From Sitta carolinensis (lineage: Eukaryota > Chordata > Aves > Passeriformes > Sittidae): a stretch of DNA of 64,000 nt. The DNA is taken from positions 2,990,501-3,054,500 of the forward strand of contig JAVUNC010000004.1 of NCBI GenBank assembly GCA_032173965.1. Direction: 5' to 3'. The number at the start of each line of letters is the position of its first letter. Position 1 is the stretch's first letter. The notes beneath the pieces are model-generated. The model saw only the letters and a list, made by a program, of their open reading frames with translations, had not been told where the DNA came from and made no database searches. This document shows, in pieces, positions 59,207 through 64,000 of the stretch. The translations under genes and the position numbers were made by a program.

Positions 59207-62200
59207 GTGAGTGGGTTTGAGGGATTTACCCAGGCTCTTGGATATTCTGTGAACTGTTCCAGCCAGCAGTGGCTGGACTGGAAATCATAGATGGTTGAAA
59301 ATGCTGCATTTGGTGCCTGGGTGAGAAGTGAGTGTTGTAGAAATACTCCCTCTGTAACATCACACATTTATTTACTGCTTCACCTTGTACAAGAGGAGGT
59401 TTGAGGCCTTTTTCAGGAAATCACAAGGTAGGAAATGTTTCTGGCCTTGGGGGATGGTTCTGTAATTGGAAGAACAGATTGAAATGCTTTATTCTGGCTT
59501 TGTCATTCTTAATTTTGGTCTGGAGTAGGATGAGCTGAATCTTTGTCAAAGCCTTCATTGAAATGACATTGGTTTAACAAATTGCTCTTTAGGAGGATGA
59601 CAATGAAGATGCCCAGTTTGGAACACTTTTTCCTTTAATTGATGCTGGGGAAATATTCAGGAGGTTCAAAAAGCAGGAAACTTGCACTTCTCTTTTTCCA
59701 GGTGCTGCTGAGCACACTGATTTTCTTTTGGGTAGGAATCGTTCTTGTGGCATTGCCTGTTGTGTCTCTTACTCAAATTTCCTTTTAGGATGCTGGATTT
59801 GGTAGAGTGGGAACTGTCTTGGGGGCAGGAACCTGTTTTAATAATTCCTTGGATTTGCATCTCTGTGTTCCAGGTCTTTGTTTCACATCCAGGGTGTGCT
59901 CTTGCTCCAGCAGCTCAGGTTTCTGAGCCCACATCCATTAGTGCAGCATCCAAGAACATTGATTTTTTTTTTAATTTTTTTTTTTTGCTTTTCTCTGCAG
60001 CCCATCTTGTCTGCAGCCTGTATCACTTCCTGGCTATGAGTAACAACTGAATAATGTGATTAGCTTGACCAAATTCAGTTGATGAAATCACCAGAAAATT
60101 AAAGGGGTTCAGAGGCCTTGCTGTTTTTGTCTCATAATTAAAGCACTCTCATGTGTCTTCTCTTCCTCTGCCCTCCAAAACCAGACCAGCTGTTATCATA
60201 TCCAGCACATGGATCCATTGATATGCTTTTTTTCCTTAGTTTTTCAGGGTTTAAAACTTCATTTGTCAATCTCTTGCCTTTCTGAACACATTCTCCTTGT
60301 AAGAATTGCATTGAAAAACCTCATTACTCTTTAGAACCACGTTTCCAGGGCAATCATTCATTCCTTTAAAATCTCCATGCCAGACAGCTGTTGATTAATT
60401 CTTAGCTTTTAACCCAAAACTTCACATTTTGAACAAAACGGTGTCAAAAGCCACCTTCCAATGATTTACATCTCCTGAACAACAGATAAATGTCTCGTTG
60501 ACCAAATAATTCTTGTTCTGTAATGACACTGCTTTATGTGCCAGGCTGGAACAGGGAAATGCCTGATTTAAATCTTCCTCCCAGAAGTCAAATGAGTAGA
60601 ATTCCAAAGGTTCCTGCCTCTGCTAAAGCATCCATCTTGATCTGCACCTTCCCCAGTAGGATAACAAGTCAAAACCTGTTTCACCCACCCTACAGCTCTA
60701 GTAATTTATTAATTCCACATTTATCTGCCACAGGAGAGCTGTTTTCAGCACTCTCTAATGGCAAAGTGCAGTGTAAAAGTTAGCTCTTTTTAAAAAAGTT
60801 AGGGAATACATTAAATATTTAGATAATAGAATATGTAATTTGTAATCTTCCTGCACAATGAGGGGCTGATGGAATTCAGAGAATGTGCAGAGGGGTTCAT
60901 GTTTCCTCTGAGCAGTCAGAGAGGAGCCAAGAGGTTTCTCTTCTGCCAAATTCCAGAACTGCAGGATGCTGCAAACTGACTGGAAATTCCTAAAATGAAG
61001 TGAAGAGGCCGAAGAAATTGTACACTGACAGAATAATTAACATAAAGGTATTTTATTGCCAAGATCACTTGCTTCATCCTCTTTTTCTTTCTCCTTTTTA
61101 TTTCCTTTTTTCTTTGCCTTTTTTTTCTCTTTTTACTTTCTCCTTTTTTTCTCTTTTTTCTTTCTCCCTTTTTTCTCTTTTTTCTCTCACCCTTTTTTCT
61201 TTCCCCCCTTTTTTCTCTTTTTCCTTTCCCCCCTTTTTTCTTTCCCTGTCTTTTTCTCTCTTTTCTTTCCCTTTCCCCTCCCTTTTTTGTCTCTTTTCTT
61301 TCCCTTTTTAGCAGGAAAGATCTCAGGGCTCTGAACAACTCAAGTTATTCTTCATCTTCATGTCAGAGCACCTTTTAAAAATCACCATTTTCTGGGTTTA
61401 GGCTCAGGTTAAATGGTAATTGTGAACCATATTTTGCTCTTTTCAGACAAGCATCATCTGTTCTGCTCCTTGTCCATGCACAATCTGCTCCCAGCAGGGC
61501 TTGTTCCTTGGGATGGCCTCTGGCTCTGCTGCTTTGCAGGATCTCCCAAGATCCATCTGGGCTCTTGACTTTTTTTCTAAAGGCCTATTGGTAGAGCTTG
61601 ACTTGCTTCCCAGTGTTTTCTGGAAAATAACCTCTCCTGACAATTTTGAGTTTTAGGAGGAATGATAGCTTGGTCATTTGGAATCAATGTCTCTATAAAC
61701 AATTACAGGACAAGAAAAGTAGAAACCCAAGAGTTGATCCTGCACTGGGTTTAAAAATCACTGCTTTCCTTTTCTTCTGGAGTTGTCTCTCCTTTCTTCT
61801 CAGCCCTCATCCCTTTGCTGCTTTTATCCTTAACTTTTTTTGACTCCTAAAAGCCCAGATGTCTTGCTGGGAGAATTAAGGGTTCACTTTGCACTCCCTG
61901 AGTTTCACACAGCACAGTTACCTGGTTGAAAGTGAGGTCTGCCTTCGTCCCTTTCCCTGCAGTCCTTCTGCTTCCTCTGCTGCTGCCTCGCTCTTCCAAT
62001 CACTGATGACCCTTTCTGCTTCCAAATTCCAGCCAGGCCAAAGCTAAAGGAGTTGATTGGGGCAGTCTGGAGCTGGCAGTGCAGAGGTTAATGAGATCTC
62101 TGCAGCAGGAGCTGTTGGAGGGAAGACAAATGGTGCCAAGTGCTGCCAGGCTCCTCCTCCTTGCCTTGGAAATTACTCTGGGATGACATAACGGGATTGG

Positions 62201-64000
62201 GATCGGCTGTCTCTGCTGTAAATGGGGAGCAGAGCAGGTTGTGGGTGGGGTTCAGTTACCAGAGCGGGGAGAAATCAGGTGCTGCTCCTCCATTCCTATC
62301 CATACTGGTGCTGCCAGTGACAGCCAGTGTCCCACACCTTCTCCAGAGTCCAGGGTTTGCCTTCTCCACATCCTGTGTTGCAGCGAGGTTTTTATCAGTT
62401 TTGTATTCCAGATCCATGCATATTTTTTTTCATGTCAATCAAACTGCTCACCCTCCTACGTAAATCAACACAGGCACCCCAAAAACCCTGTTAAAAATCC
62501 CATTGCTGGTGCATTAAAAGCTGGAGCTGTGACCAGCCACATCCCTTTTGTGTCCCAGAAGTTTTCATCTCTGCTCATAACACGATGGCCAGAGGCAACT
62601 CGACTTTGCATCTGGGAGAAGCTCTGCTTTTTATAAAATGGAGCTGTTCAGAGAGGCTGTTTGGAGGTTAATGATTAATGAAATAAGGTGATAGCAGGGA
62701 TGGTGCAAAACTGTCCAGCTGGGCTGCTGCAAACAGGCAGCAATTGCTGCTCTTGATGCTGATATTTATTTTTTTTCCAGCATCTTTTTTAGGCTGCCAC
62801 CAAAAAGGACAGTTTTCTGTCTCCTAAGCCACACATCCCATGCCTTGGAGCTGCTGCTGCTGCAATAGTCTTGTGAGTCAGATCAGCTTGTTCAGCTGAT
62901 GGAAAGGCTTCATTGCCAGAAGACATTCCTGAATTGATCCCAGTTTCCCACTGGACCAGTGAGCCAGTCAGGTGGATTTATATAAGCAGGTAGCAATAAG
63001 GAGGTGTGTGGCCAGAGATAGTAAGGATCTGGAAGAAAGAAATTCTGATCAGAGATGTGCTTTTAATTCATGTTAAATCAGCAGACCTGAATGGATGTGG
63101 ATTTTGTGGGTTTTGTCACAGCCTAATTTAACTGCTGTGCTCTTCTCTCACTTTGCCCTGCCTGCCTTATCCCTCTGCCTTTTTGTCTGCCTCAAAGTTC
63201 CCTTGCACTCAGCTGAGCAGAGGTTTGATGGGTCTCTGAGGTCTCTCCCTGCTGCAGAAGCTCCTCGTTGACCTTTTTCCCTGAGCTGGAGCCAAGGCCT
63301 GTGGGTGACCCTGGGTATCAGGTAGCTGGAATTCTCCTGCCAAGTGCCTGCGAGGTGCCACGTCCAGCCCTTCTTTCCCAGGGTCTGGCTGTTGGGAGCT
63401 GCAGAAGTTACATCATAGGAGCTCTGCTGGGTTGATTCCAGCAGGTGCTTTAGGAGGAAGCTGAGCCCACAGAAAAGAACCAAGCTGGAGATGTTTAAAT
63501 TGAGATTTTAACCTCCAAGCAGCTTTAATATCTGGTGTGGGTGGAAGTTCTTGCCTTTTTTAGCCACCTTTGTCATGTGAACTCTTCTTTCAGCACAGAT
63601 GGAGGGTTGGGCCCATATTCCCTGTATCTAAATGAACTTTTCCCCCCTCTTGCTGTGGGAATACATTTTTCTGTGGGGTCTCCCCTTGCTGTCTGCTGTT
63701 CCTGTGAAATAATTTAAAGCCACAATCACCCATTTCTGCCCACGTGGGCTTATTTTGTGCTGTTTGAGGATGTGGATAAACCAGAGGGGGAACTGATGCT
63801 CAAGACTCAGAGGCACCTGATCATCTTCCATTGCTGCTGAGCTTTATCTGCACTCTAGGAATGAGCTTCTGGGAGGTGATTTCATGGAGCACAAAGGGAT
63901 GTGCTGGAAAAATTAATGGGTCAGCAGGCTTGTAAATGGTTACTTAAAGGACAATTTGTGGTGCAAATGCAACAGATCACAAACACAACTCTGCGTGGAA
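59207..64000 (+). other. MTMR9 intron 3, extending past the window
   Basis: No further MTMR9 exon was recognised. Apart from the polypyrimidine tract the sequence is unique, AT-richer than the promoter and nearly free of CR1. Nothing else supportable is seen. Confidence 0.6.
61072..61312. repeat. Long polypyrimidine tract in an MTMR9 intron
   Basis: About 240 bp of almost pure C/T on the plus strand made of CTTTTTTCTTTCTCC-like words. It is a simple repeat with triplex-forming potential. Confidence 0.85.

Noticed and set aside
59585..59660. Possible MTMR9 exon 4 (acidic EDDNEDA-like reading)
   Set aside because: Does not match the conserved MTMR9 sequence that follows exon 3, and splice sites do not fit.

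Overview
This is bird genomic DNA. The main evidence is dozens of CR1 LINE 3'-end fragments on both strands. The genes are an ovodefensin cluster, a family known only from birds and reptiles, lying next to the conserved vertebrate gene MTMR9. A songbird is plausible but is inference; nothing seen fixes the species. No bacterial or viral operon structure is present, and almost all long open frames are chance frames in CR1 sequence, minisatellites or GC-rich repeats.

Layout. 1-24.2 kb: no coding exon recognised; CR1 fragments, simple repeats and one CpG-rich patch near 21.3-21.6 kb. 24.2-42.6 kb: four complete two-exon ovodefensin genes. In order they are an OvoDB-type gene on the minus strand (24399-25005), an OvoDA (gallin-type) gene on the minus strand (27173-28695), an OvoDB-type gene on the plus strand (32991-34060) and a second OvoDA gene on the minus strand (40597-42071). 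Each first coding exon is exactly 58 nt, encodes a 19-residue signal peptide, and ends in a phase-1 donor. Each second exon encodes the whole six-cysteine peptide. Each gene has a TATA box about 80-100 bp upstream of the ATG. 45.15-45.70 kb: a near-identical copy of the upstream region of the plus-strand OvoDB gene, followed by what looks like its first exon, broken by a CR1 insertion at the start codon. 46-55 kb: CR1 and non-coding sequence. 55.4-57.0 kb: a GC-rich repeat-filled CpG island. 57004 to the right edge: the first three coding exons of MTMR9, which continues out of the window.

Interpretation. The order OvoDA(-)/OvoDB(+) followed by OvoDA(-)/OvoDB-relic(+) reads as a divergent gene pair duplicated in tandem with a step of about 13 kb. 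Afterwards one OvoDB copy died. The mature-peptide exons of the two OvoDA copies stayed almost identical (2 differences in 134 bp by eye), although their signal exons differ at about 15 of 58 positions. That pattern points to gene conversion. Ovodefensins are secreted, oviduct-expressed antimicrobial peptides of the egg, and chicken gallin is reported to be steroid-induced. An imperfect estrogen-response-element palindrome sits upstream of the plus-strand OvoDB TATA box and is kept in the relic copy. MTMR9 is an unrelated housekeeping neighbour: a catalytically dead myotubularin-family adaptor.
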